Source: Aquihabitans sp. G128 (GTDB lineage: Bacteria > Actinomycetota > Acidimicrobiia > Acidimicrobiales > Iamiaceae). From it: a stretch of DNA of 64,000 nt. Made by a program: the position numbers and the translations under genes. Under the pieces are notes generated by a model. It ran no database searches. It saw only the letters and a list, made by a program, of their open reading frames with translations, and was not told the DNA's origin. Shown piece by piece: positions 16,062-25,594 of the stretch (position 1 is the stretch's first letter; each line of letters begins with the position of its first letter). The stretch spans positions 1,736,001 through 1,800,000 of the forward strand of contig NZ_CP077604.1 in NCBI RefSeq assembly GCF_019048865.1, in the 5' to 3' direction.

Positions 16062-16080
16062 CTTGCAGCACCACTGCAAG
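16062..16080. promoter_or_regulatory. Inverted-repeat operator between divergent LLM and P450 genes
   Basis: CTTGCAGCACCACTGCAAG: 7-bp arms with a 5-nt spacer. It covers the -35 region of the P450 promoter (the -10 is at 16097). The same CTTGCA-N7-TGCAA core occurs once more, at 58656-58673, upstream of the phasin-like gene, suggesting one regulator for both. Confidence 0.6.
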
Positions 16081-16096
16081 TAGTTGGCCGCAGCGG

Positions 16097-16102
16097 TAGC
16101 GT
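16097..16102 (+). promoter_or_regulatory. -10 box of leaderless P450 transcript
   Basis: TAGCGT followed by 6 nt and the ATG at 16109. Confidence 0.55.
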
Positions 16103-16108
16103 CGGCCC

Positions 16109-17359
16109 ATGGCCGACCAGGACATCGCTGCGCCCGAGACCGCCGTCGGAGGGCTCGATCCCTTCGCCCCCGGCTTCTACGAGAACCCCTACGCGCAGTA
16201 CGAGGCCCTCCGCGACCACGACCCCGTGCACCACAGCGTGTTCGGCAGCTGGATGGTCACCCGCTGGGACGACGTGCACGCCCTCCTGCGCAAGCCGGGG
16301 ACGAGCGTCGAGGACCGCAACGTCACCAGCATCGACGAGACGCGCCGCGAGCAGATGGCCAAGCTGGTCGAGGGCCGAGAGGTCCGGCGCAGCCGGGCCA
16401 TCCTCAACATCGACCCGCCCGACCACACCCGCCTGCGCAAGCTCGTCTCGAAGGCGTTCACCCCCCGAGCCGTCGAGCGGATCCGCACCCAGGCCGGCGA
16501 GCTGGTCGACGAGATCCTGGAGGACCTCGCCACCCGAGAGGGACCGGTCGACCTGGTGAGCGAGCTGGCCTTCCCCCTCCCCTTCACCGTGATCTCCGAG
16601 ATGCTGGGCATGCCCGAGGGCGACCGGGACCAGCTGCGAGCGTGGTCGCACACCATCACCCAGGTGCTCGACCCGATCCTGGCGATGCAGCACGCCGAGG
16701 CCATCTTCGACGCCTCGGACCGCATGCGCGAGGTGGTGGCCGAGGCCATCGCCTGGAAGCGCACTCGGGACGACGACGACCTGCTCGCCGCCATGATCGC
16801 CGCCGAGGAGCACGGCGACGTCCTCTCCGACATCGAGCTGGTCGACAACGTGGTGCTGCTCTACCTCGCCGGCCACGAGACCACCGTCAACCTGATCGGC
16901 AACGGCACCGCCGCCCTGCTCCGCCACCGCGACCAGCTCGATCGCCTGGTGGCCGACCCGTCGCTCGACGCCAACGCCATCGAGGAGCTGCTGCGCTGGG
17001 ACAGCCCGGTGCAGTTCTCGCGGCGCATCGCCATGGAGCCCATCGAGGTGGCCGGCCACGCCATCGGCCCCGGCGAGTTCGTCACCACCGTGCTGGGCTC
17101 GGCCAACCGGGACCCGCGGAAGTTCGGCCCGACCGCCGGCGAGCTCGACCTCGCCCGCCCCGACGCCCGCGAGCACGTCTCCTTCGGCAGCGGCGTCCAC
17201 CACTGCCTGGGCGCCGCCCTGGCCCGCCTGGAGGGCCAGGAGGCCATCGGCCGCCTCGTGCGGCGCTTCCCCGCCATGGAGCTGGCCGGCGACCCGGTGC
17301 AGAACGGCCGCATCGTGCTCCGCGGCCTCGACGAGCTCCCCGTCTCCCTCGCCGGCTGA
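16109..17359 (+). CDS. Cytochrome P450
   Basis: A 416-residue soluble class I P450. The I-helix oxygen-activation motif AGHETT is at 254-259, the K-helix ExxR (EELLR) at 292-296, and the heme-thiolate loop FGSGVHHCLG at 359-368 with C366 as proximal ligand. It would hydroxylate a hydrophobic substrate using an external ferredoxin/reductase, not seen in the window. It is divergent from an LLM / thiolase-like / DUF35 operon, with a shared operator between them, so it may start a side-chain oxidation route; the substrate is unknown. The start is leaderless. Confidence 0.93.
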   Translation: MADQDIAAPETAVGGLDPFAPGFYENPYAQYEALRDHDPVHHSVFGSWMVTRWDDVHALLRKPGTSVEDRNVTSIDETRREQMAKLVEGREVRRSRAILNIDPPDHTRLRKLVSKAFTPRAVERIRTQAGELVDEILEDLATREGPVDLVSELAFPLPFTVISEMLGMPEGDRDQLRAWSHTITQVLDPILAMQHAEAIFDASDRMREVVAEAIAWKRTRDDDDLLAAMIAAEEHGDVLSDIELVDNVVLLYLAGHETTVNLIGNGTAALLRHRDQLDRLVADPSLDANAIEELLRWDSPVQFSRRIAMEPIEVAGHAIGPGEFVTTVLGSANRDPRKFGPTAGELDLARPDAREHVSFGSGVHHCLGAALARLEGQEAIGRLVRRFPAMELAGDPVQNGRIVLRGLDELPVSLAG

Positions 17360-17410
17360 CCCCGGCCTCGCCCCGGGCTCGACCGGGCACCGACCGAAGC
17401 GGGTTGGGAT

Positions 17411-17430
17411 CTGGCCGTCCCCGCGGCCAG
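17411..17430. terminator. Hairpin between convergent P450 and ftsX
   Basis: CTGGCCG / CGGCCAG stem of 7 bp with a 6-nt loop in the 133-bp gap between the two convergent genes. The gap has no other evident feature. Confidence 0.4.
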
Positions 17431-17492
17431 GTTCCCGCCCAGTTCGCCCGAAGCGGGCGCGCCCCGCCGCCGGTCGCCGGCGTGGCGGGCCG

Positions 17493-18389
17493 CTAGACGT
17501 CGAGGAAGCGGCGGGTGGCGAGCGCCGAGCTGATGACGCTCAACAGCACGGCCACGCCCACCACGATGGTGCACGCCCAGGCGACGTCGCCCGACGCGAT
17601 CGAGAAGTTCTGCAGCAGCTTGAGGTTCGACGACTTGCCGAGCAGGTCGTCGATGAGGTGGCGGGCGATGAAGACCCACCCCACCGCCAGGCCGCCGCCC
17701 ACCAGGCCCTGCACCAGCCCCTCCAACATGAAGGGGATGCGGATGAACCAGTTGGTGGCGCCGACCAGCTTCATCACCTCGATCTCGCGCCGCCGGGCGA
17801 ACATGGCGGTGCGGATGGTGTTGAGGATCAGCAGGCCCGACGCGAGCAGCAGGAACACGGCGAAGAAGGTGAGGCCGTTGTTCACGAAGTTGGTGATGCC
17901 CTTCATCTCCCGCACCACCTCCACGGCGGCCACGACGTCGTAGACGTTGGGCTCCTTGCGGTAGGTGCGCACCAGGTCCGAGATGGTGGCGGCGTCCTTG
18001 TTGACCGGCTCGACCTTGAAGCTGGTGGGCAGGTCGGCCTTGCGCACGTTGCGCAGCATGGCGTCCTGGCCGGCGAACAGGCGCTTGAAGTCGGCGTAGG
18101 TCTCATCGGCGTCGACGTAGGTGGTCTTCTTGATGCCCGGGTTCTTGTCGAGCGACGTCTCGACGGCCTTGATCTGCTCCGCGGAGCTGTCGGCGTTGAC
18201 GTAGACGATGAACTCCACGCCGCCCTCGAAGCGGCTGGTGGCGTTCTGCGCACCCTGGCGCATGAGCACCGTGGTGCCCACGATGGCCAGCGACACGAAG
18301 ACGGTCAGGATCGACGCCACCGTGAGGGTGATGTTGCGGGTGAGGTTCGCGGTGGTCTCGCGGACCACGTAGTTGCCGTTGAGGGCCAT
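17493..18389 (-). CDS. ftsX: Cell division protein FtsX
   Basis: A 298-residue, four-helix permease-like protein. Helix 1 is at about 25-45 (TLTVASILTVFVSLAIVGTTV), followed by a large extracytoplasmic domain (residues ~47-165) and three C-terminal helices. FtsX with the ATPase FtsE forms a complex at the divisome that activates peptidoglycan hydrolases on the outer face. Transcribed after ftsE with a 12-bp gap, as in other actinobacteria. The usual downstream neighbour smpB is not adjacent here. Confidence 0.95.
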   Translation of the reverse strand: MALNGNYVVRETTANLTRNITLTVASILTVFVSLAIVGTTVLMRQGAQNATSRFEGGVEFIVYVNADSSAEQIKAVETSLDKNPGIKKTTYVDADETYADFKRLFAGQDAMLRNVRKADLPTSFKVEPVNKDAATISDLVRTYRKEPNVYDVVAAVEVVREMKGITNFVNNGLTFFAVFLLLASGLLILNTIRTAMFARRREIEVMKLVGATNWFIRIPFMLEGLVQGLVGGGLAVGWVFIARHLIDDLLGKSSNLKLLQNFSIASGDVAWACTIVVGVAVLLSVISSALATRRFLDV

Positions 18390-18401
18390 GGGGTTCCTGC
18401 G

Positions 18402-19079
<678 letters not shown>

Positions 19080-19196
19080 GCAGGTGGGACCCCAGGCGGC
19101 GATGGAGAGACGAGGCGGGCGCACGGCCCGGTGCCAGGCGGCAACGTTACCAAGGTGTTACGGCCGATCCGTGGCATCCCCCGGCGCGGCGGCCGC

Positions 19197-20309
19197 TCAG
19201 TCGACCGCGAGGGACTCGGATCGCTGCCAGCGGAGGAACGCCTCCATGAAGTCGTCGAGGGCCCCGTCGAACACGCCGTCGACGTTGCCGGTCTCGTGCT
19301 CGGAGCGCAGGTCCTTGACCATCTGGTACGGCTGCATGACGTAGGAGCGGATCTGCGAGCCGAAGCCCACCGAGTGCTGGGTGCCGCGGATGGCGTTGAG
19401 CTCGTCCTCGCGCTTCTGGCGCTCGAGCTCGGCCAGCTTGGCCTTGAGCACCTGCATGGCCCGGTCCTTGTTCTGGTGCTGGGAGCGCTCGTTCTGGCAG
19501 GACGACACCGTGCCGGTGGGCAGGTGGGTGATGCGGACCGCCGAGTCGGTGACGTTGACGTGCTGGCCGCCGGCGCCCGACGAGCGGTACGTGTCGATGC
19601 GCAGGTCCTTGTCGTCGATGACGATGTCGGGCACGTCCTCGAGGAACGGGGTGACCTTGAGGGCGGCGAAGGCGGTCTGGCGCTTGCCCTGGGCGTTGAA
19701 GGGGCTCATCCGCACCAAGCGGTGGACGCCGTGCTCGGAGCGCAGCAGCCCGTAGGCGTGGCGGCCCTTCACCATGAAGGTGGCCGACGAGATGCCGGCC
19801 TCGGACCCCTCGGAGACCTCGTCGAGCTCGACGTCGAAGCCGCGGCGCTCGGCCCAGCGCAGGTACATGCGCAGGAGCATGTTGGCGAAGTCCTGGGCGT
19901 CGGCGCCGCCCTCGCCGGACTGGACCTCGCAGATCGCGTCGAGCTCGTCGTGCTCGCCGGTGAAGAGGCTGCGCAGCTCGAGCGCCGAGAAGTCCGCGGC
20001 CAGGGCCTTCAGCGCGTCCTCGATCTCGGCGGCCACGGAGTCGTCGTGCTCCTCGCGCGCCAGCTCGGCCAGCACCTCGACGTCGTCGATGCGGGCTCCG
20101 AGCGCGTCGTAGGCCTCGAGGTCGTCGGTGACCGAGGACAGCTCGCCGGTGACCTGGCGGGCCTTGTCGGCGTCGTCCCACAGGTCGGGCCGCGACGCCT
20201 CGGTCTCGAGCTGGGGCCGCCGGGCCCGGAGCTCGTCGATCTTGAGGTAGGTGGCTGCCTCGTGGTGGCGCTTCCGGAGGGCGCTGATCTCGTCGCTGAC
20301 ATCTCGCAT
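19197..20309 (-). CDS. prfB: Peptide chain release factor 2
   Basis: A 370-residue class I release factor. The stop-codon recognition tripeptide SPF (202-204) identifies RF2 (UGA/UAA), and the GGQ motif at 247-249 (SSGAGGQHVN) catalyses peptidyl-tRNA hydrolysis. It is encoded in one uninterrupted frame, without the programmed +1 shift found in many proteobacteria and firmicutes. It heads the prfB-ftsE-ftsX run. Confidence 0.96.
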   Translation of the reverse strand: MRDVSDEISALRKRHHEAATYLKIDELRARRPQLETEASRPDLWDDADKARQVTGELSSVTDDLEAYDALGARIDDVEVLAELAREEHDDSVAAEIEDALKALAADFSALELRSLFTGEHDELDAICEVQSGEGGADAQDFANMLLRMYLRWAERRGFDVELDEVSEGSEAGISSATFMVKGRHAYGLLRSEHGVHRLVRMSPFNAQGKRQTAFAALKVTPFLEDVPDIVIDDKDLRIDTYRSSGAGGQHVNVTDSAVRITHLPTGTVSSCQNERSQHQNKDRAMQVLKAKLAELERQKREDELNAIRGTQHSVGFGSQIRSYVMQPYQMVKDLRSEHETGNVDGVFDGALDDFMEAFLRWQRSESLAVD

Positions 20310-20357
20310 GGTGCGCCCAGTCTCCCGCGAACCCGCCCGGATGGGAGAACCGGCTGC

Positions 20358-20900
20358 TCAGGCCGGGCCTGAGGCCAGGTCGGACAAGGCGTCCCCGTCG
20401 ACGCGCCAGACGGTCCACTCGTCCTGCGGGACGGCGCCGAGCGACGCGTAGAAGCGGTGCGCCGGCTCGTTCCAGTCGAGCACCCACCACTCGAAGCGGG
20501 GCCAGCCGCGGTCGTCGCATACGGCGGCGAGGGTGGCGAGCAGGGCGCGGCCGAGCCCGAGCCGGCGGTGCTCGGGCTCGACGAACAGGTCCTCGAGCCA
20601 GAGCCCGTGGCGGCCCTTCCAGGTGGAGAAGGTGACGAACCAGAGCGCCATCCCGACCACCCGCCAGGCCTCGGGATCGTCGGCCGACGCCCCCGCCGGG
20701 GCCACCTCGGCCACATGGGCGAAGGCCTTGGGGTCGGGGCCGAAGAGGGCCGAGCGGAAGTCTTCGGGCGTCGCCTCGACCGCATCGGGCTCCCGCTCGT
20801 ACTCGGCCAGCGCCCGCACGAGGCGGTCGATGGCGTCGACGTCACGCGCCTCGGCCGGCCGGATCCGCCACGACACCTCGTCCACCGCTGCCTGCTCCAT
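20358..20900 (-). CDS. GNAT family N-acetyltransferase (diamine acetyltransferase-like)
   Basis: A 180-residue GNAT protein. The acetyl-CoA-binding segment is FVEPEHRRLGLGRALLATLAAV, preceded by TWKGRHGLWLEDL and followed by FEWWVLDWNEPAHRFYASLGA, which together resemble spermidine/spermine-type acetyltransferases. The true substrate is unknown. The ATG at 20900 is preceded at 6 nt by CAAGAT, a leaderless-type -10. It is divergent from the ABC exporter. Confidence 0.86.
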   Translation of the reverse strand: MEQAAVDEVSWRIRPAEARDVDAIDRLVRALAEYEREPDAVEATPEDFRSALFGPDPKAFAHVAEVAPAGASADDPEAWRVVGMALWFVTFSTWKGRHGLWLEDLFVEPEHRRLGLGRALLATLAAVCDDRGWPRFEWWVLDWNEPAHRFYASLGAVPQDEWTVWRVDGDALSDLASGPA

Positions 20901-20906
20901 GGCGAC

Positions 20907-20912
20907 ATCTTG
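20907..20912 (-). promoter_or_regulatory. -10-like box for GNAT gene
   Basis: CAAGAT on the minus strand, 6 nt before the ATG at 20900. Confidence 0.4.
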
Positions 20913-21026
20913 ACCAGCGGCACGCCCTGCGGCCCGGCAATTCGCTCGGCACGTGGCCGGACCGGTCCGTAACGTGTCCAGCCCCGGCGCGCCTGCTCCC
21001 CCTCGTCGCGCCCGGGCGCTGCCGCC

Positions 21027-22781
21027 ATGTCGAACCCCGAGCCCACCACCGACGCCCGCCTCCTGGCGGCCTACCTGCGCCCCGAGCGGCGCCGGCTGAG
21101 CGCGCTCGTGGCCATCCTGGTGGTCGCCATGGTGCTGCCGCTGGCGGGGCCGGTGCTGGTCGGGCGCTTCGTCGACGCCGCCCTCGACGGCGAGGCGTCG
21201 CACGTCCTGGTCGGCCTGGCGCTCGCCTTCCTCGCCACCACCCTCACCGGGGACGGCCTCCAGCTCGTGGTCACGTGGCTCTCGGTCCGGCTGGCCTGGC
21301 GGGTGGGCAACAACCTGCGCAGCGACCTGTGCCGCCACGCGCTCTCGCTCGACCTCGACTGGCACGGCGACCACTCCCCCGGCCAGCTCATCGAGCGCAT
21401 CGACGGCGACATCGACGCCGTCACCAAGTTCTCCTCCACCGCCGTGCTCCAGCTGCTGGGCAACGCCATCCTCGTGGTCGGCGTCCTCCTGGTGTCGGCG
21501 TTCATCGACTGGCGGGCGAGCGTCCTGATCGGCGCCACCATCGCCGCCGCCCTCGCGGTCATGGTGAAGCTGCGGCGCATCGCCGTGCCCTTCTACGACG
21601 ACGAGCGCGACGTGCAGGCCAAGCTCTACGGCGACGTCGAGGAGCGCCTCGGCGGGCTCGAGGACCTGCGGGCCAACGGGGCCGGCCGGTGGGCCGAGCA
21701 CCGGCTCCAGCAGCACTCGGCCGGCTGGTGGCGCACGGCGCGCCGCGCCGCCATCCGGGGCGACGGCTCCATCTCGCTGGCCGGCGCCGTGTTCGCCGCC
21801 GGGTCCATCGCCATCCTCGCCCTCGGCGTCTGGCAGTGCCGGCGCGGCGAGCTCTCGGTGGGCGCCGTGCTCACCCTGCTCCGCTTCTCCCAGCTCGTCA
21901 GCGACCCGCTGTGGCGGGTGGCCGAGCAGCTCGCCGAGGCCCAGAAGGCCATCGCCGGCACCCGCCGGGCGGCGCGCCTCCTCGCCACCGAGCCCGTGGT
22001 GGCCGACGGCCCCGGCCCGGACCTCCCCGCCGGGGCCCTGGCCGTGGAGCTGCGCGACGTCACGTTCGGCTACGGCACCGGCCACCCCGTGCTCGACCGC
22101 GTCGACCTGGTGGTCCCCGCCGGCACCTCGGTGGGGATCGTCGGCCGCACGGGCTCGGGCAAGACCACCGTCGGCCGCCTCGTGGCGCGGTTGTGGGACA
22201 CCGAGCGGGGTGCGGTGCTCGTGGGCGGCGTCGACGTGCGCACGCTGCGCCTGGCCGACCTGCGCAGCCGCATCGGCATCGTCACCCAGGAGGTCGAGCT
22301 GTTCCGCGCCTCGCTGCGCGACAACCTCACCGTGTTCGGCACCCTCGAGGCCGACGACGAGCTCCTGGCGCGGTCGCTCGTCGACGTCGGGCTCGGCACC
22401 TGGCTGGCCTCGCTGCCCGACGGCCTCGACCAGCACCTCGACGGCGACGCCGAGCTGTCCGCCGGCGAGGGCCAGCTCCTGGCCTTCGCCCGGGTCCTGC
22501 TCGCCGATCCGGCGGTGGTCATCCTCGACGAGGCCTCGAGCCGGCTCGACCCCGCCACCGAGGAACGGCTCACCGCCGCCACCGACCGCCTGCTCGCCGG
22601 GCGCACCTCGATCACCATCGCCCACCGGCTGGCCACCCTCGATCGGGTCGACCGCATCTGCGTGCTCGACCACGGCCGCGTGGTGGAGCACGACGAGCGC
22701 GAGGTGCTCGCCGCCGACGTGAGCTCGCGCTACCACGGCCTCCTGGCCGCCGGCCGCTCGCCAGAGGAGGTGGCACCGTGA
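21027..22781 (+). CDS. ABC exporter half-transporter, permease-ATPase fusion (subunit 1)
   Basis: A 584-residue type IV ABC exporter subunit: six helices in about the first 320 residues, then a nucleotide-binding domain. Walker A is GRTGSGKTT, Walker B VVILDEASSRLD retains the catalytic Glu, and the switch His is in TIAHRLATLD. The signature is LSAGEGQ instead of LSGGQ. This fits a heterodimeric exporter of the TmrAB/TM287-288 type with the next gene, which lacks the catalytic Glu. Probably exports a lipid, peptide or drug. Its stop overlaps the next GTG (GTGA). A TAACGT -10 at 20970-20975 is plausible. Confidence 0.92.
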   Translation: MSNPEPTTDARLLAAYLRPERRRLSALVAILVVAMVLPLAGPVLVGRFVDAALDGEASHVLVGLALAFLATTLTGDGLQLVVTWLSVRLAWRVGNNLRSDLCRHALSLDLDWHGDHSPGQLIERIDGDIDAVTKFSSTAVLQLLGNAILVVGVLLVSAFIDWRASVLIGATIAAALAVMVKLRRIAVPFYDDERDVQAKLYGDVEERLGGLEDLRANGAGRWAEHRLQQHSAGWWRTARRAAIRGDGSISLAGAVFAAGSIAILALGVWQCRRGELSVGAVLTLLRFSQLVSDPLWRVAEQLAEAQKAIAGTRRAARLLATEPVVADGPGPDLPAGALAVELRDVTFGYGTGHPVLDRVDLVVPAGTSVGIVGRTGSGKTTVGRLVARLWDTERGAVLVGGVDVRTLRLADLRSRIGIVTQEVELFRASLRDNLTVFGTLEADDELLARSLVDVGLGTWLASLPDGLDQHLDGDAELSAGEGQLLAFARVLLADPAVVILDEASSRLDPATEERLTAATDRLLAGRTSITIAHRLATLDRVDRICVLDHGRVVEHDEREVLAADVSSRYHGLLAAGRSPEEVAP

Positions 22782-24558
22782 CCGCGGTCGATCCCACCGC
22801 CCCGGAAGCTGCAGCGGCCGCTGGCCGTCCACGCACCGAGGCCGACACCGAGACCGCCAGCAGCTTCCGCTTCGCCTGGCGCATCCTGCGCGCCGATCCC
22901 ACCGCGTGGCTGATCTCGGTGTCGATGTGGGTGCTGTTCTTCTGCCTGCCGCTCGTGGCGGGCCTGCTCCTGCGCGCCGTGCTCGACCACCTCCCGCCCG
23001 GCGACGGCTCCGGCATCTGGGCCCTGGTGGCCGTGCTGGCGGGCTTCGAGATCGGTCGCTGGCTCGTCCTGCTCCCGGCCATCGTGCAGTGGCACGGCGC
23101 CTTCGTCTTCTGGCACACCGTCCCCCGCATCAACGTCATGCGCTCGCTCGGCCAGGACCCCGGCCCGGTCACCGGCCGCCTGCCCGGCTCCCCCGGCGAG
23201 GCCGTCAGCCGCTTCCGCGACGACGCGCGGGACCTCGCCCTCGTGCTCGACGTGTGGCTCGACCTGGTCGCCGCCACCCTCGGGTCGGTGGGCGGGCTCG
23301 TGGTGCTGCTGCTGATCTCCCCGCCGGCCGCCGCCGCCATGGCGGTCCCGATCGTGGTCGTGCTGTGGATCGGCCAGCTGCTCGCCTCGCGCCTGCGGCA
23401 CTGGCGCCTCGACGAGCGCCGCGCCACCGCCGGGGTCACCGGCTTCATCGGCGACGCCTTCGGCGCCATCGGCGCGGTGAAGGTCGCTGCCGCCGAGCCG
23501 GCCGTCCTGCGCCGGTTCGAGGCCCTCGGCCACGCCCGCGCCGCTGCGGCCCGCCGGGACCAGGTGGGCACCCAGGTCAGCCAGGTGCTGGGCGGCATCA
23601 CGGCCAACGCCGGGCTTGGCCTCGCCCTCCTCCTGGCCGCCCCCGCCATGCGCCGCGGCGACCTGACCGTCGGCGACATCGGGCTGTTCACCACCTACGC
23701 CACGGTGGTGGCCGGGCTTCCGCGCATCACCGCCCGGTGGTCGGCCTGGCAGCGCCAGGCCGAGGTGTCGGCGGCCCGGCTCGGCCGGCTGACCGTGGAT
23801 CGCGACCCCGACGCCGCGTCGGCCAAGGTCGAGACCCACCTGCGCCACGGGCCGCCACCGTACGCGGTCGACCCCGTGGTGCCCCGCGCCCAGCGGCCGG
23901 CCGCCGTGCGCCTGGACCGGCTCCAGGTGCGCGGGCTCCGGGTCCACCTCGACGACACCGACCAGGTCGACGGCGTCGACCTCGAGGTCGAGCGGGGCCA
24001 GCTCGTGGTGGTCACCGGGCCGGTGGGCTCCGGGAAGTCGGTCCTGCTCCGCGCCCTGCTCGGCCTCGTGCGCGCGCCGAGGGGACCATCGCCTGGAACG
24101 GCGTCCGGCTCGACGAGCCTTCGACCGTGCTCGTCCCGCCGCGGGTGGCCTACGTGCCCCAGGTGCCCCGGCTGTTCTCCGAGACCCTCGCCGACACCGT
24201 CCTGCTCGGCGTCGACGGCGCCGGGCTCGCCCGGTCGCTCGCCCTGGCCTGCCTCGACGACGACCTCGACGACCTGCCCGACGGGCTCGAGACCATGGTC
24301 GGCCCCAAGGGCGTCCGCCTCTCGGGCGGCCAGGTGCAGCGCGCCGCCGCCGCTCGGGCCTTCGTCCGCCAGCCGGAGCTGCTCGTCATCGACGACCTCT
24401 CCAGCGCCCTCGACGTGACCACCGAGGCCCGGCTCTGGGACGGGCTCCTCGATTCCGCCGATGGCGGGCTCACCGTCCTGGCCGTCAGCCACCGGCCGCG
24501 GGTGCTCGACCGCGCCGACCAGGTCATCCGCCTCGACGCCGGCCACCGGCTGCGCTGA
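22778..24558 (+). CDS. ABC exporter half-transporter (subunit 2, frameshifted)
   Basis: About 593 residues. GTG at 22778 follows an AGGAGG ribosome site. The N-terminal part has six helices; the ATPase has Walker A GPVGSGKS, a canonical signature LSGGQVQR and Walker B LLVIDDLSSALD, where Asp replaces the catalytic Glu. With the degenerate signature of subunit 1 this gives one hydrolytic and one degenerate ATP site. The frame breaks at about 24070-24080 in a GCGCGC run (expected L-V-R-A-E-G-T-I-A-W-N-G); two extra bases would explain it, and sequence on both sides is intact, so an error is likely. Confidence 0.88.
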
Positions 24559-24641
24559 CCCCCTACTGGTCGTCGCGGCCGGAGGCCGGTGTCGATGGAC
24601 CCGCCGTGGTGCCCGCCCGCCACCACCACGGCACGCCTGGT

Positions 24642-24661
24642 CCGGGCCCCGGGGGGCCCGG
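24642..24661. terminator. Hairpin between ABC exporter and the small-protein gene
   Basis: CCGGGCCCC / GGGGCCCGG, 9-bp stem with a 2-nt loop, about 85 bp after the exporter stop. It can serve both convergent genes. Confidence 0.5.
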
Positions 24662-24707
24662 CCCGTCCTCGCCGTCCGGGCGCCCAGCCCCCGGACGGAC
24701 GCCTTCG

Positions 24708-24914
24708 CTAGGCCTTGATCCCCCGCCAGTCGTTGCCCAGCCGGTCTTCCCACGGCAGCAGCGGGCGCGGCGCACCCATCTCGGCCCGGGCCCAGGGGAG
24801 CATCTTGGTCACGGAGGTGCCGTTGGCCCGCTTCTCCGAGGGGAGCTGCGGACGACGGGCGCCGAAGCCGTCGATCCACTTCCAGGCATAGAGCGTGCTG
24901 GTGGTGTCGGTCAT
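24708..24914 (-). CDS. Small aromatic- and Trp-rich protein, 68 aa, unknown
   Basis: Reads MTDTTSTLYAWKWIDGFGARR, then KMLPWARAEMGAPRPLLPWEDRLGNDW. There is no signal peptide, helix-turn-helix or cysteine pair. Composition (five Trp, balanced charges) is unlike an out-of-frame shadow of a GC-rich gene, and a TACGGT -10 box lies 7 nt before the ATG, as for other leaderless genes here; both support a real gene. No family recognised. Confidence 0.6.
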   Translation of the reverse strand: MTDTTSTLYAWKWIDGFGARRPQLPSEKRANGTSVTKMLPWARAEMGAPRPLLPWEDRLGNDWRGIKA

Positions 24915-24921
24915 GGCGGTG

Positions 24922-24927
24922 ACCGTA
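24922..24927 (-). promoter_or_regulatory. -10 box for the 68-aa protein gene
   Basis: TACGGT on the minus strand followed by 7 nt and the ATG at 24914. Confidence 0.45.
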
Positions 24928-25026
24928 CGGAGCCGGGTGGTCGCGGCGGTTTCGCGTCCGTTGGCGCCGGGTTCCAGCTTGCTGTCCTGCGCCTGACGGC
25001 GATCTCCGGCCCCGGAGCGGGGCGAC

Positions 25027-25533
25027 TCAGGGCTCGGCGTGGTCGCCGATCGACAGCAGCGCGGTCCGCAGGAGGCGGGCCAGGTCGTCCCGCTGGCGAG
25101 CCGAGAGCGCGCCCAGCAGCTCGGCCTCGGTGGCCATGTGGGCCACCACCACCTCGTCGACCAGGCGCAGGCCCGCAGGGGTGAGCCGTACCACGACCTT
25201 GCGGCGATCCGCAGCCCCCGTGCGCTCCACCAGGCCACGGGCCGCCAGCCGGTCCACCCGGTTGGTGATGGCACCGGTGGTCACCATGCTCTGGCGCACC
25301 AGCTCCCCCGCGGTGAGCTCGTAGGGCTCACCGCCCCGCCGCAGGGTGGCGAGCACGTCGTACATCCACGCCTCCAGGTCGAAGCGGGCGAAGTTCTCGG
25401 CCAGTCGCCGATCGACCAGCCGCGACAGGCGCGAGACCCGACCGATCACCTCCATCGGCGAGGAGTCGACGTCCGGGCGGCTCTGCGCCCACTCCCCGGC
25501 GATGCGGTCGACGGCATCTCGATCACGGGCCAC
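25027..25533 (-). CDS. MarR family transcriptional regulator
   Basis: A 168-residue winged-helix regulator. The recognition region LTAGELVRQSMVTTGAITNRVDRLAARGLVERTGAADRRKVVVRLTPAG is a textbook MarR wHTH with the DRR wing motif. It dimerises and usually represses a divergent transporter gene until a ligand binds; the neighbouring EamA exporter, 61 bp away, is the obvious target. GTG at 25533 has TAGGGT exactly 7 nt upstream, so the mRNA is probably leaderless. Confidence 0.92.
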   Translation of the reverse strand: MARDRDAVDRIAGEWAQSRPDVDSSPMEVIGRVSRLSRLVDRRLAENFARFDLEAWMYDVLATLRRGGEPYELTAGELVRQSMVTTGAITNRVDRLAARGLVERTGAADRRKVVVRLTPAGLRLVDEVVVAHMATEAELLGALSARQRDDLARLLRTALLSIGDHAEP

Positions 25534-25540
25534 GCCAGGG

Positions 25541-25546
25541 ACCCTA
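25541..25546 (-). promoter_or_regulatory. -10 box of leaderless marR-type gene
   Basis: TAGGGT on the minus strand, 7 nt before GTG 25533. Confidence 0.55.
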
Positions 25547-25559
25547 GGTCGACCGTCGG

Positions 25560-25587
25560 TTGACGCTCATCATCTCAACATTAAGAT
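25560..25587 (+). promoter_or_regulatory. Promoter of EamA gene with AT-rich operator-like repeats
   Basis: TTGACG (25560-25565), 16-nt spacer, TAAGAT (25582-25587), then 7 nt to the ATG at 25595. The block from about 25569 to 25610 is strikingly AT-rich for this genome and contains AACAT-TAAG-ATGTT and further AACAT/ATGTT elements, a good MarR-dimer site overlapping the -10. Confidence 0.6.
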
Positions 25588-25594
25588 GTTCAAC

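Noticed and set aside
19197..20309. Programmed +1 frameshift in prfB
   Set aside because: The gene is open in a single frame from start to stop; there is no in-frame UGA near codon 25.
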